This document shows, piece by piece, positions 1 to 13,600 of a stretch of 64,000 bases of DNA. This DNA comes from Xanthomonas sp. DAR 34887 (lineage in GTDB: Bacteria; Pseudomonadota; Gammaproteobacteria; Xanthomonadales; Xanthomonadaceae), in NCBI RefSeq assembly GCF_041245805.1, contig NZ_CP162490.1, positions 2,953,001-3,017,000 on the forward strand, read 5' to 3'. Made by a program: the position numbers and the translations under genes. Each line of letters opens with the position of its first letter. Positions within the stretch are counted from its first letter, which is position 1. Below the pieces are notes generated by a model that saw only the letters and a list, made by a program, of their open reading frames with translations, made no database searches and was not told where the DNA came from.

Positions 1-1651
1 TGCGGCGCCGCATACGCGCGCCGCGCATACGCGCTGTCGTCCGGCGCCGGCAGCGCCTTGCGATCCAGCTTGCCGTGCGCGGTCAACGGCCAGGCCTGCA
101 GCTGCACGAACGCCGCCGGCACCATGTACTCGGGCAACTGGCTGGCCAGGCGTTCGCGCAACCCACCGGCGTCCAGCGCCTCCTGCACAGCGCCTCCGGT
201 CAGACAGTACGCCACCAGCCGCGGCTCGCCGCCCTCCCCGCGCGCCACCACCACCGCCTCGCGCACTCCAGGACATTCGAGCAGCTTGGCTTCGATCTCG
301 CCCAGTTCGATGCGGAAGCCGCGGATCTTCACCTGGAAGTCGTTGCGACCGGCGAACTCCAGGCTGCCGTCGGGCGACCAGCGACCGAGGTCGCCGGTCC
401 GGTACAGGCGCGCGCCGGGCTCGCTGGAGAAGGGGTCGGCGACATAGCGCTCCGCGGTCAGCGCGTCCCGGTTCAGATAGCCCGGCGTGACGCCGTCGCC
501 GCCGATCCACAACTCCCCGATCACCCCCACCGGGACCGGCTGACGGTGCGCGTCCAGCGCGTAAACCTGGGTATTGGCGATCGGACGGCCGATGCTGATC
601 CGCGCTTCCTCCGCGCTCAGCGCCGTCGTGGTCGACAGGATCGTCGTCTCGGTCGGACCGTAGCCGTTGACGTACTCGCCGCGACCGGCCCAACGCTGCA
701 CCAGCTCCGGCGTCGGCGCCGAACCGGCGGTCAGCAGCTTCATGCCGGCCGGTGCCAGCGCCGGATCCAGTTGTTGCAGATAGGCCGGCGGCAAGGCCGC
801 AAAGCCGATCTGCCGCTCCAGCAGATACGCCTGCAGGCGCTGCGGGCTTTGAATCGTCTCCTCGTCCAGCAGGTGCAGTTCGGCGCCGCCGAGCAGGCCG
901 GCGAAGATCTCGCCGGCCGATGCATCGAAGGTGTACGGCGCGAACTGGGTCATGCGCACGCCCGCCGCCAGCAAGCCGGCAGCGCGGCACCAGCAGCAGA
1001 AATTCACCACGTTGCGGTGCGAGACCTGTACGCCCTTGGGCGTGCCCGTCGTGCCGGAGGTGTAGATCACGTACGCCAGCTGCGTCGCCTCCATGCCAAC
1101 GACCGCCGGATCGTGATCGGCATGCGCCGACAGCGCGTCGGCCACCGCCTCCAGGCGCGCCACCGGCACACCCGGCACGTCGGGCACCTGCGCGCTCGCA
1201 TCCGCGATCCACAGCGCCGGCTGCGCGTCGTCCAGCATGAACGCCACGCGCGCCCACGGCAGATCCGGCGCCATCGGCACATAGGCAGCGCCAGCCTTCA
1301 GCACGCCGAGCAGCGTCTCCACCATCGGCACGCCGCGCGACAGCGACAAGGCGACGCGCGCGCCAGGCCCGATGCCCTGCGCGCCCAACCAATGGGCGAT
1401 CCGATTGGCGCGGCGGTTCAAGGCCGCGTAGCTAACCCGTCGCTCGCCCCATACCAGTGCCACCGCGTCCGGGTGCGCCGCGGTCTGCGCGGCGAACAAC
1501 GCGCCGATGCAGGTGTCGCGCGGATAAGGCTGCGCCGTCGCGTTCCACTGCTGCAGCACCTGCGCGCGCTCGGCCTCGCCCAGCAACGGCAGCGCCGAGA
1601 CCGGCACCGTGTCGTCGTTGGCCATCGCCACCAGCAAGCGCTGCCAGTAGC
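1..1651 (-). repeat. Near-identical copy (copy B) of the A2 coding block, here A5
   Basis: Positions 1-1651 match 9502-11152 at a constant offset of 9501 bp with only about a dozen substitutions that I could find by eye and no indel (for example 922 A against 10423 G, 1109 A against 10610 G). Identity stops sharply near 1651, where the code passes into the end of the preceding condensation domain. The other end lies beyond the window. The block codes for the tail of a condensation domain plus nearly all of adenylation domain A5. Confidence 0.95.
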
Positions 1652-4600
1652 CTGCGTAACGCGCCACTGTCGCCAGATCGAACAGCGCCGTCGCGTAGTT
1701 CAGACTCCCCTCGATGCCCTGTGCAGTTTCGCGCAGGCCCAGGGTCAGTTCGAACTGCGCCGTGCGCAGCGCCGTGTCCACTGCCGTCGCCTCGATCCCT
1801 GACAATGCCAATTGACCTTCGTCCTGCGTCTGCCAAGCCAGCAGCGCCTGGAACACCGGCGTGTGCGACGGATTGCGCGGCGGCTTGACCGCTTCGACCA
1901 CTTGATCGAACGGCAGATCCTGGTGCGACTGCGCGTCCAGCACGCAACGGCGTGTGCGCGCCAGCAACTCGGCGACCGTCGGCGTCCCACCCAGGTCGAT
2001 GCGCAGCGCCAGCGTGTTGACGAAGAACCCGATCAGCGGCTCGACCTCCTCGCGGTTGCGCCCTGCGACCGGGCTGCCGATGACCACGTCGTCCTGACCG
2101 GACAAACGGCCCAGCACTGCTGCCCAACTCGCAAGCAGGGTCATATACAGGGTCGCACCATGACGCTGGCCAAGCGCTTTCAGTCGCTCGGTCAGGTCCG
2201 CATCCAGACCGATATCGAACGCAGCGCCAGCGAAATCCTGACGCGGCGGACGCGGACGGTCGGTCGGCAGCTCCAGCAAAGCGGGCGCGCCGCTCAACGC
2301 CTCGCGCCAATATGCGGCCTGACGTTGTGACTGGCCGTCCGCCAACCATTGCCGCTGCCATTGCGCATAGTCGATGTATTGCACCGGCAACGGCGGCAGC
2401 GGATCGCTATTCCCCTGTAAGTACGCGGTATAGAAGCGGCTTAGCTCCTCCAGCATCACCCCGATCGACCAGCCGTCGGAGACGATGTGGTGCATCACCA
2501 ACGCCAGCCCGAAATCGCGCTCGCCCAGCTGCGCCACCTGCACGCGCAGCAGTGGACCGCGTTCCAGGTCGAAGGCCTGAGTGAACAAGGCCTCGTTGAG
2601 TGCCGCGTTCGCTGCTTCGATATCGTCCTGATCGCGAAGATCGTGCACGCGCAGATCGGCCGCGGCCTGCGCTGCCACCTGCTGCATCGGCTGCCCGTCG
2701 ATCGACACGAACCGCGTGCGCAGCACCTCATGCCGGGCCACGATCTGGTCGAGCGCATGCGACAGCGCGGCCAGATCCAGCGTGCCGTGCAGACGCTGTG
2801 CGCCCGACAAGTGATAGGCGGCGCTCGCGCCGTCGATCTGGCTCAGGAACCAGAGGCGCTGCTGCGCCTGCGACAAAGGCATGAACGGCTGCCGCGGTGC
2901 GGGCAGGACCGCCGATTGATCCGAGCGTCGTCCCGCCGCGACATGCGCAGCCAGCTGCAACAGGGTCGGCAACTCGAAGAGCTCGCGCATCGACACGTCG
3001 ACATCGAACGCCCTGCGTACCCGCGACGCCAGTTGCACGGCCAGCAGCGAATGCCCGCCGAGTTCGAAGAAATCGTCGAAGCGGCTGATCGCCTCGACAC
3101 GCAACAGCTCCGCCCAGATCGCGGCCAAGCGTCGCTCCGTCGCGCCTTGCGGCGCCTCGAAAGCGCGCCGCGCATACGCCGAGTCGTCCGGCACCGGCAG
3201 CGCCTTGCGATCGAGCTTGCCGTTCGGCGTCAGTGGCCACGCGGCCAACCGCACAAACGCTGACGGTACCATGTACTCAGGCAAGCGCTTGGCCAGATGC
3301 TCGCGCACCAAAGCGATGTCCAGCGCCTCGTCGGCCAGGCAATATGCGACCAGACGCTTCTCGCCCGCCGCATCCTCGCGCGCCAGCACGACCGCTTCGC
3401 GAACGCCCACGCATTCGATCAGCTTGGCTTCGATCTCGCCCAGTTCGATGCGGAAGCCGCGGATCTTCACCTGAAAGTCGTTGCGACCCAGCAGGGTGAT
3501 GGTACCGTCGTTCGACCAACGGCCCAGATCGCCGGTGCAGTACATCCGCGCGCTGGCGTCGGCCGCGAACGGATCGCGTACGAAGCGCTGAGCCGTCAGC
3601 TCCGGCTGGCCCAGGTAGCCGCGCGCCACACCGGCACCGGCGATCCAGATCTCGCCCGCCACGCCGATCGGCACCGGCGCCCCGGCCGCATCCAGCACAT
3701 AGACCTGCGTGTTGCCGACCGGGCCGCCGATATCGCCGACAAAGCCGCTGTCGCGCGTCATCGTGGTCCAGGTCGAATAGGTCGTCGTTTCCGATGGCCC
3801 GTACAGATTGCACAGGCGTTCGACGTTGGCGCTGGCGAGGATGCGCTCCGCCAGCGAACGCTTGAGCGCCTCGCCCGCCACATTGACCACGCGCACGCTC
3901 GGCGGAATGGCTTGCGCACGGGTCAACTCGGCCATTGCCGAGGGGACGGTGTTGATCAGCGTCACCGGCGGCGCCGCATCCAACAACGTCAGCGCGTTCG
4001 CGACCAAGGTCACCGTGCCGCCGACGGAAAGCGGTGCACCATATTCGAACAACGACAGATCGAAGTTGATCGAGGTCGAGAACAGGCAGTTGCTCAGGTC
4101 CTGTGCGCTGAAGGCCTGTGTGGCCCAACTCAGGAAGTTCACCGCGTTGCGATGCTCGATCGCCACGCCCTTGGGTCGTCCTGTCGAGCCGGAGGTGTAG
4201 ATCAGGTAGGCGAGATTGGACGCGCGTAAACCCGCGGTCGTGACGTTCTCATCCAATGCGTTCGCCCACTGCGCAGCGTCGGCATCGATATCCACAATCA
4301 CCGGCAAGGCTGCGTTGCCGTCTCGGTCCAAGGCCTGTGCCAATACCGGCCGGCCCACTGCATCGGCAAGCACCACACGCGGCGTCGCGTCCTGGAGGAT
4401 CTGTACCAGACGCTCTGGCGGATACGTGGGATCCAAGGGCACATACGCCCCGCCCGACTTCAGCGTTGCCAGCAAGGCCACCATCATGCCGGCCTTGCGT
4501 TCCAGGCACAGACCGACCCGATCGTCGGGCATGACGCCCAGGCTGCGCAAATACTGGCTCAAACGATTTGCGCGGCGATTCAGTTCGGCATAGCTCAGCC

Positions 4601-7600
4601 GCTCCTGGCCGGCCACCAATGCAATCGCGTCGGGCGTACGCTGCGCCTGAGCCTCGAACAAGTCGTGCAGGCGAGCCTCACGCGGGTACTCCAATGCCGT
4701 CGCGTTCCATTCCGACAGCATCCGGGCGCTCTCGGCAGCGCCCAACAAGGGCAGGCGTGCAACGACGGCCTCGGCGTCGGCGACCATGGCCTGCAGCAGG
4801 CGCTGCCAGTAGGCGAGGTAACGCGAGACCGTCCCGGCATCGAACAGCGAGGTCATGTAGCCTAGCGCGCCCTCTATGCAGCTGCCGGTATCGCGCAGAT
4901 CGAGAATCAACTCGAACGGCGCGGTCGTCGTCGCCAGCGCTTGTTCGGTGACTTCGACGCCGGCCAGCCGCAGGCGGCTCTCGGTCTGACCCTGCCAAGC
5001 CAGCATCACCTGGAAAACCGGCGAATGCGCGGTGCTGCGCGGCGGCTTCACCGCTTCGACGATCCGATCGAACGGCAGGTCCTGATGCGCCTGTGCGTCG
5101 AGCACCTTAGCTCGCGTGCGCGATAGCAGCTCGGCAACGGTCGGCTCGCCACTCACGTCGATGCGCAGCGGCAGCGTATTGACGAAGAAGCCGATCAGGG
5201 GCTCGACCTCGGCGCGAGCCCGGCCTGCGACCGGGCTGCCGATCACGACCTCGTCCTGCCCCGACAGGCGGCTCAACATCGCTGCCCAACTCGCCAGCAA
5301 GGTCATGTAGAGAGTCGTGCCGCAACGCTGGCTCAACCGCTTCAGACCCATGTAGAGCGTCTCGTCCAACTGCAGGTCGATGGCCGCGCCGGCGAAATCC
5401 TGATGCGGTGCGCGTGCACGATCGGTCGGCAGCTCGAGCAGGGTCGGTGCACCGGCCAGGGTTTCGCGCCAGTACTGCGCCTGGCGCTCGGCCGGACCGC
5501 CGGCCAACCACTGCCATTGCCATTGGGCGTAATCGATGTATTGCACCGGCAACGGCGCCGGCGCTTGCGCCACCGCCCCGATTTCCAAGGCATAGAACGC
5601 GCTGAGGTCCTCGAGCAGCACACCGATCGACCAACCGTCGGACACGATGTGGTGCAGCACGGCGTGCAGGACATGGACATCGTCCGCGATCTGCACCAAT
5701 TGCATGTGGATCGGCAGTGCCGCGCCAAGATCGAAGGGCTGCGCGAGGAACGCGGCGCCGAGCGCCTTGCCGGCATTCTCGGGGTCTTGCGCGGCCCGCG
5801 CGTCTTCCAAGCACAGATCGAACGCGTCCGCGTCGACGAACTGCTGCTTCGGCTCGCCTTCCACGAGCACGAAGCGCGCGCGCAGGACCTCATGCCGCGC
5901 AACGATGCGACGCAGCGCCCGCGCCAGCGCACCGCGGTCCAATGCGCCGGCCAGGCGAAGGGCGCCGGCCGAGTGATACGCCGCGCTCGCGCCGTCGACC
6001 TGGGTGAGGAACCACAGACGTTGCTGTGCCGGCGACAGCGGCATGTACGGCTGGCGCGGCGCGATCTCGATCGTCGCCGCCGCCGACGCGGTCGCGAGCG
6101 AGACGCGTTCGGCCAAGCGTGCCAGCTCGGAGGCCTCGAACACATCGCGCAAGCTCAGTTCGACCTGGAGCGCATCGCGTACCCGCGTGGCCAGCTGCAC
6201 GGCCAGCAGCGAATGGCCGCCGAGTTCGAAGAAATCGTCGAAACGGCCGACCCGGTCGAGCTTCAGCAGCTCGGCCCAGATCTTCGCAAGTGCGGCTTCC
6301 ACAGGTCCCTGCGGCATCGCATAGCCACGGCGTGCGTAGGCTTCGCCATCCGGCGCCGGCAAGGCGTTGCGATCCAGCTTGCCGTTGGGCGTGAGCGGTA
6401 GCGACGGCAACACGACGAACGCGCTGGGCACCATGTAGTCGGGTAGTTGCAGCAACAGCCGTGTACGCAGCTCGGCGACGGTGGTGGAGGATTCGACCGA
6501 CTCGGTCAGGTAGGCGACAAGTCGCTTCTCGCCCGGCACGTCCTCGCGCGCCAGCACCACTGCCTCGCGTACATGCTCCAATTCGGCGAGCCTGGCTTCG
6601 ATCTCGCCAAGTTCGATGCGGAAGCCGCGGATCTTCACCTGGAAATCGTTGCGGCCGAGATACTCGACGTTGCCATCGGGCAGCCAGCGCGCCAGATCGC
6701 CGCTGCGGTACAGCCGTGCCCGCGGATCACGCGAATAGGGATCGGCGATGAAACGTTCCGCGGTGAGCTCCGCGCGGTTGCGATAGCCGCGGCCGACCTG
6801 CACGCCGCCAATATGCAGTTCGCCGGCGACACCCACGGGAACCGGCTCGCCATGCGCATCGAGCAGGTAGATCGCCGTATTGGCGACCGGCTTGCCGATC
6901 GGCACGATGCCGGCATGCGCATCGTCGACGCAGCGCCAATGGGTGACGTCGACGGCAGCTTCGGTCGGCCCGTACAGATTGTGCAACTGCGCATGCGGCA
7001 ATGCGGCCCGGAAGCGTTGCTGCAAGGCATAAGGCAGGGCTTCGCCGCTGCACTTGACGTGGCGCAGCGAGCCGCAGCGCGCCAGATCGCTCTGCGCCAA
7101 GAAGGCCTGCAGCATCGAAGGCACGAAATGCATCACGGTAATGCCGCAGCGCTCGATGGTCTCGACCAGGTAGGCCGGGTCCTGATGGCCGCCGGGACGC
7201 GCCAGGGTCAGACGCGCGCCGGCCAGCAACGGCAGAAAGAATTCCCACACCGATACGTCGAAGCCGAAAGTGGTCTTCTGCAGGACCCGATCGCTCGCGT
7301 CGAGCCCGAACTGATCCTGCGCCCACAGCAAGCGATTGACCACGCCACGATGTTCGTTCATCGCCCCCTTCGGCAGGCCGGTCGATCCGGAGGTATAGAT
7401 CATGTAGGCCAGGTGAGAGCCGCTTACCCCGACCGACGGATTGGCATCGCGATAGGACTGCGTCGAGAGACGGTCGAGATCTAGCACCGGGAACGGGACT
7501 TCCGATCCGGCTGCCAGCGCGGCGACCGTTTCCGCCAGTTCGCCATGGCTCAGCGCCACCTTCGGCGCGCAGTCGTCCAGCATGTGACGCAGACGCTGTT

Positions 7601-10600
7601 GCGGATACGAAGGATCGATCGGCACATAAGCTGCGCCAGATTTGAGGATCGCCAGCAGGCCGACCACCATGTCCAGGCTGCGTTCCATGCAGATCGCGAT
7701 GCGGTCCTCCGCAACAACGCCCATCGCGATCAGATGATGGGCCAGGCGGTTGGCGCGGCGGTTCAATTCGGCGTAGCTCAGCGCATTGCCGCCGACGCCG
7801 TCCTCGTAGCTCAGCGCGACCGCATCGGGGCTGCGTTGCGCCTGCGCTTCGAACAGCGCATGCACCGTGGTATCCGGATAGCTGCGTTCGGTCGCGTTCC
7901 AGCCGTTCAGTAACCGGTTGCGTTCGACGGCATCGAGCAACGGCAGGCGCGCTATCGCCGCAGTGTCGTTCAGCGTCATGCCGGCCAACAGCCGCCGCCA
8001 ATAACCGAAGTAGCGCTCGACTGTCGTCGCGTCGAACAACGATGTCATGTAGCTCAGCGCGCCGACGATCTCCTCGCCCTGCTCGCGCAAGTTCAGGATC
8101 AGCTCGAACTGGGCGTTGCTCGCTTCCTGGTCCAGACCCTCGATGGTCACGCCAGGCATCGACAACCGCGCTTCGCTCTGGTTCTGCCAGGCCAGCATGA
8201 CCTGGAAGATCGGCGTGTGCGCGGTGCTGCGCACCGGCTTTGTCACCTCGACCACATGGTCGAACGGCAGGTCTTGGTGCGACTGCGCATCCAGCACGCG
8301 GCGGCGCGTGCGGGTCAACAGTTCCGCCACTGTGGGCTCGCCGTTCAGTTCCACGCGCAGCGCGAGCGTATTGACGAAGAAGCCGACCAGCGGTTCGATC
8401 TCGGCCCGGTTGCGGCCGGCCATCGGGCTGCCGATCACCACCTCTTCCTGCCCGGACAGGCGGCTCAGCAGCGCCGCCCAGCTCGCCAGCAGGGTCATGT
8501 AGAGGGTCACCCCGTGGCGCTGGCTCAGCGCCTTGAGCTGAGCGGTCAGGGTCGCATCGAGTACGACGTCCAGTGCGCTGCCGGCGAAGTCCTGATACGG
8601 CGGGCGCGGACGATCGGTCGGCACTTCCAGCAAGGTCGGCGCACCGGCGAGGGTTTCGCGCCAGTACGTGACCTGTCGCTCCAATTGGCCGCCGGCCAAC
8701 CATTGCCGCTGCCATTGCGCATAGTCGATGTACTGGATCGGCAACGGCGGCAAAGGATCGTCGGCGCCTTCGATTTCGGCGGTATACAGACGGCCGAGCT
8801 CTTCCAGCATGACGCCGATCGACCAGCCGTCCGAGGCGATGTGATGGACTACCACGTACAGCGCGTGCTCCTCGTCTTCCAGCTGCATCAGCAACACCCG
8901 CAGAGGCGGATCGGCGCTCAGATCGAAGGGCTCGGCGTACAGCGCTTCGCCCCGGACGGCGCGCAAGGCGTCGCGGTTGCGTTCGCCACGCAGGTCCTCG
9001 AAGCGCAACCGCAGCGTCGCGTCCGCATCGACTCGCTGCATCGGTTGGCCATCGATCAGCACGAAGCGCGTGCGCAGCGATTCGTGGCGCGCAACGACGC
9101 GCTGCAAGCAACGCTCCAGCGCCGCCACGTCCAGGCGACCGGTCAGACGCAAGGCGCCGGCGGTATGATAGGCAGCGCTGGCGCGATCGAGTTGGCTCAA
9201 GAACCACAAGCGCTGTTGCGCGAGCGACAGCGGCATATGCGGATGACGCTCGGCCACGCTAATGGCGCTCAGTTGCGCCGCGTCGCCGCTCGCCAGGCGC
9301 TGCGCCAGCTGTGACAGCACCGGCGCTTCGAACACCCAGCGCAGCGGCAGCTCCACGCCCAGCATTTGCCGCACCCGCGAACTCAGCTGCACCGCGAGCA
9401 GCGAATGCCCGCCCAGTTCGAAGAAGCCATCGTGGCGGCCGACCTGTTCGACCTTCAGCAACTGGCTCCACAACTGCGCCAGGCGCTGCTCGATCTCGCC
9501 CTGCGGCGCCGCATACGCGCGCCGCGCATACGCGCTGTCGTCCGGCGCCGGCAGCGCCTTGCGATCCAGCTTGCCGTGCGCGGTCAACGGCCAGGCCTGC
9601 AGCTGCACGAACGCCGCCGGCACCATGTACTCGGGCAACTGGCTGGCCAGGCGTTCGCGCAACCCACCGGCGTCCAGCGCCTCCTGCACAGCGCCTCCGG
9701 TCAGACAGTACGCCACCAGCCGCGGCTCGCCGCCCTCCCCGCGCGCCACCACCACCGCCTCGCGCACTCCAGGACATTCGAGCAGCTTGGCTTCGATCTC
9801 GCCCAGTTCGATGCGGAAGCCGCGGATCTTCACCTGGAAGTCGTTGCGACCGGCGAACTCCAGGCTGCCGTCGGGCGACCAGCGACCGAGGTCGCCGGTC
9901 CGGTACAGGCGCGCGCCGGGCTCGCTGGAGAAGGGGTCGGCGACATAGCGCTCCGCGGTCAGCGCGTCCCGGTTCAGATAGCCCGGCGTGACGCCGTCGC
10001 CGCCGATCCACAACTCCCCGATCACCCCCACCGGGACCGGCTGACGGTGCGCGTCCAGCACGTACACCTGGGTATTGGCGATCGGACGGCCGATGCTGAT
10101 CCGCGCTTCCTCCGCGCTCAGCGCCGTCGTGGTCGACAGGATCGTCGTCTCGGTCGGACCGTAGCCGTTGACGTACTCGCCGCGACCGGCCCAACGCTGC
10201 ACCAGCTCCGGCGTCGGCGCCGAACCGGCGGTCAGCAGCTTCATGCCGGCCGCTGCCAGCGCCGGATCCAGCTGTTGCAGATAGGCCGGCGGCAAGGCCG
10301 CAAAGCCGATCTGCCGCTCCAGCAGATACGCCTGCAGGCGCTGCGGGCTTTGAATCGTCTCCTCGTCCAGCAGGTGCAGTTCGGCGCCGCCGAGCAGGCC
10401 GGCGAAGATCTCGCCGGCCGATGCGTCGAAGGTGTACGGCGCGAACTGGGTCATGCGCACGCCCGCCGCCAGCAAGCCGGCAGCGCGGCACCAGCAGCAG
10501 AAGTTCACCACGTTGCGGTGCGAGACCTGTACGCCCTTGGGCGTGCCCGTCGTGCCGGAGGTGTAGATCACGTACGCCAGCTGCGTCGCCTCCATGCCAA

Positions 10601-13600
10601 CGACCGCCGGGTCGTGATCGGCATGCGCCGACAGCGCGTCGGCCACCGCCTCCAGGCGCGCCACCGGCACACCCGGCACGTCGGGCACCTGCGCGCTCGC
10701 ATCCGCGATCCACAGCGCCGGCTGCGCGTCGTCCAGCATGAACGCCACGCGCGCCCACGGCAGATCCGGCGCCATCGGCACATAGGCAGCGCCAGCCTTC
10801 AGCACGCCGAGCAGCGTCTCCACCATCGGCACGCCGCGCGACAGCGACAAGGCGACGCGCGCGCCAGGCCCGATGCCCTGCGCGCCCAACCAATGGGCGA
10901 TCCGATTGGCGCGGCGGTTCAAGGCCGCGTAGCTGACCCGTCGCTCGCCCCATACCAGTGCCACCGCGTCCGGGTGCGCCGCGGTCTGCGCGGCGAACAA
11001 CGCGCCGATGCAGGTGTCGCGCGGATAAGGCTGCGCCGTCGCGTTCCACCGCTGCAGCACCTGCGCGCGTTCGGCCTCGCCCAGCAACGGCAGCGCCGAT
11101 ACCGGCACCGTGTCGTCGTTGGCCATCGCCACCAGCAAGCGCTGCCAGTAGCCGACGAAGCGCTCGATCGTCTCGCGATCGAACAAGGCGGTCATGTAGT
11201 TCAGGAAGCCGCTGATGCAGCCGTCCTTCTCGCGCAGATCCATCAACAGGTCGAGCTGCGCGGTTTTCATCGCCTTCGGCGCGCGCACCACTTCGACGTC
11301 CGGCAGGGCCAATTCGCCTTCATCCTGGCTCTGCCAGGCCAACATCACCTGGAACATCTGATTGTAGGCGCTGTTGCGCGGCGGCTTGAGCGCTTCGATC
11401 ACGCGGTCCAGCAACACATCTCCGTGCGCCTGCGCATCGAGCAGTCGCTGGCGGGTACGCGCCAACAGCTCGCCGGTGGAGGGATTGCCATCCAGGTCGA
11501 TCCGCAGCGCAAGGGTATTGATGAAGAAGCCGATCAGCGGCTCGATCTCTTCGCGGTTGCGGCTGGCCATCGGGCTGCCGATCACCACCTCCGATTGCCC
11601 CGACAGGCGCGAGAACACCGCCGCCCAGCTCGCCAGGATCGTCATGTAGAGGGTGACGCCGTGGCGCCGACTCAAGGCCTTGAGCCGGGCGGTCAAGGCC
11701 TCTTCAAGATGCAGATCGATCGCTGCGCCGGCAAAATCCTGCTGCGGCGCTCGCGGCCGATCGGTCGGCAGCTCGAGCAGCGGCGGCGCACCCGCCAACG
11801 TCTCGCGCCAGTAGCCGATCTGCCGATCCAGCTCGGCAGCGGGCAGATGCTCGCCCTTCCAGAACGCGTAATCGATGTATTGCACCGGCAGCGCCGGCAA
11901 TGAGGCCTGCGCCTGGCCGGTTTCGGCGGCATAGAACTCGCTCAGCTCCCTGAGCATGACGCCGATCGACCAACCGTCGGAGACGATGTGGTGGGTCACC
12001 CATTGCAACTCAAACGCACGCTCGTCCAGTTGCAGCACTTGCGCGCGCAACGGCACGTCGCGACCGAGATCGAACGGCTCCGCGTACAGCGCCGAATACA
12101 GCGTATCGCAACGAGTGGCCACATCTTCGGCGCCACGGAGATCCTGAAAGCGCAGATCGAACGAAGCGCTGTCGCCGATGCCCAGCATGGGCTCGCCGTC
12201 GATCTGAACGAAACGGGTGCGCAGGATTTCGTGCCGCGCAACGATGGCGCGCCAACTGCGCTCCAGCGCCTGGCGATCCAGGTCACCAGCGAGGCGATAT
12301 GCGCCACCGATATGGTGCGCCGAGGTTGCCTGACCGAGCTGGGTCATCACCCAGAAGCCGCGCACGATCTGCGGCATCGCCATGAACGGCCGGCGCGCCA
12401 CCGGCGCGATCGGATTCAGGCTGGACGCGGCGATGCGCGGCAGGCGCTCGCCCAGCTGACACAGTTCCGAGGCCTCGAACACATCGCGGAACGTCAGCTC
12501 GACGCCGAGCGCCTTGCGCACGCGCGACACCAGCTGCACGGCGAGCAACGAATGTCCGCCGAGTTCGAAGAAGTCGTCGTTGCGCCCGACCTTTTCGAGC
12601 CGCAGCAGATCGGACCATATGCAGGCCAGCGTGGTCTCGATCTCGCCCTGCGGCGCCGCGTAGACGCGGCGCGTGTAAGCCGCCTCGTCGGGTGCCGGTA
12701 GCGCCTTGCGGTCGAGCTTGCCGTTGGCGGTCAGCGGCCAGGCCTCCAGCCGCACGAACGCCGATGGCATCATGTAATCGGGCAAAGCGCTGGCGACATG
12801 CTCGCGAATCGCGGCGATGTCCAGCGCCTCGTCGGCCAGGCAGTACGCGACCAGGCGCTTGCCGCCGTTGTCGTCGTCGCGCGCAACCACCACCGCTTCG
12901 CGCACGCCCGCGCATTCGCCGAGCCTGGCTTCGATCTCGCCCAGCTCGATGCGGAAGCCGCGAATCTTCACCTGGAAGTCGTTGCGGCCAAGCAGGGTGA
13001 TCGTACCGTCGTTCGACCAACGCCCGAGGTCGCCGGTCTTGTACATGTGGGCGCCGGGCTCGGCGCTGAACGGATCGTCGAGAAAGCGCTCGGCGGTCAG
13101 TTCCGCCTTGCCGAGATAGCCGCGGGCGACACCATGGCCGCCGATGAAGATCTCGCCGGCCACGCCGATCGGCGCAGGAGCGCCGGTCTCGTCAAGGATA
13201 TAGATCTGCGTGTTGCCGATCGGGCGGCCGACGTCGGCGAGGAAGCCGGTACCGCGATCCATCCGCGTCCACGTCGAATAGGTCGTGGTTTCGGACGGAC
13301 CATAGAGATTGCACAGTTGCTCGACCTGCGGAGTGGCGATGATGCGTTCGGCGAGCGCGCGCTTGAGTGGTTCGCCAGCGACGTTCACCACCCGCACACT
13401 TGGCGGAATCGCCTCGGCGCGGGTCAGCTCCATCATCACCGAAGGCACGGTATTGATCAGGGTGACCGGCAATGCCGCGTTCAGCAGCACCAGCGCGTTA
13501 TCGACCAGGGTCACGCAGCCGCCGCACGACAAGGGCACGCCGTACTCGTAAATCGACAGATCGAAATTGATCGAGGTAGAGAACAGGCAATTGCGCAACG

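Noticed and set aside
9366..11903. Long plus-strand open frame opposite the NRPS (also 75-1802 and 12798-14510)
   Set aside because: Arginine-, histidine- and glutamine-rich translation without domains, lying exactly opposite real adenylation and condensation code; a by-product of high GC.
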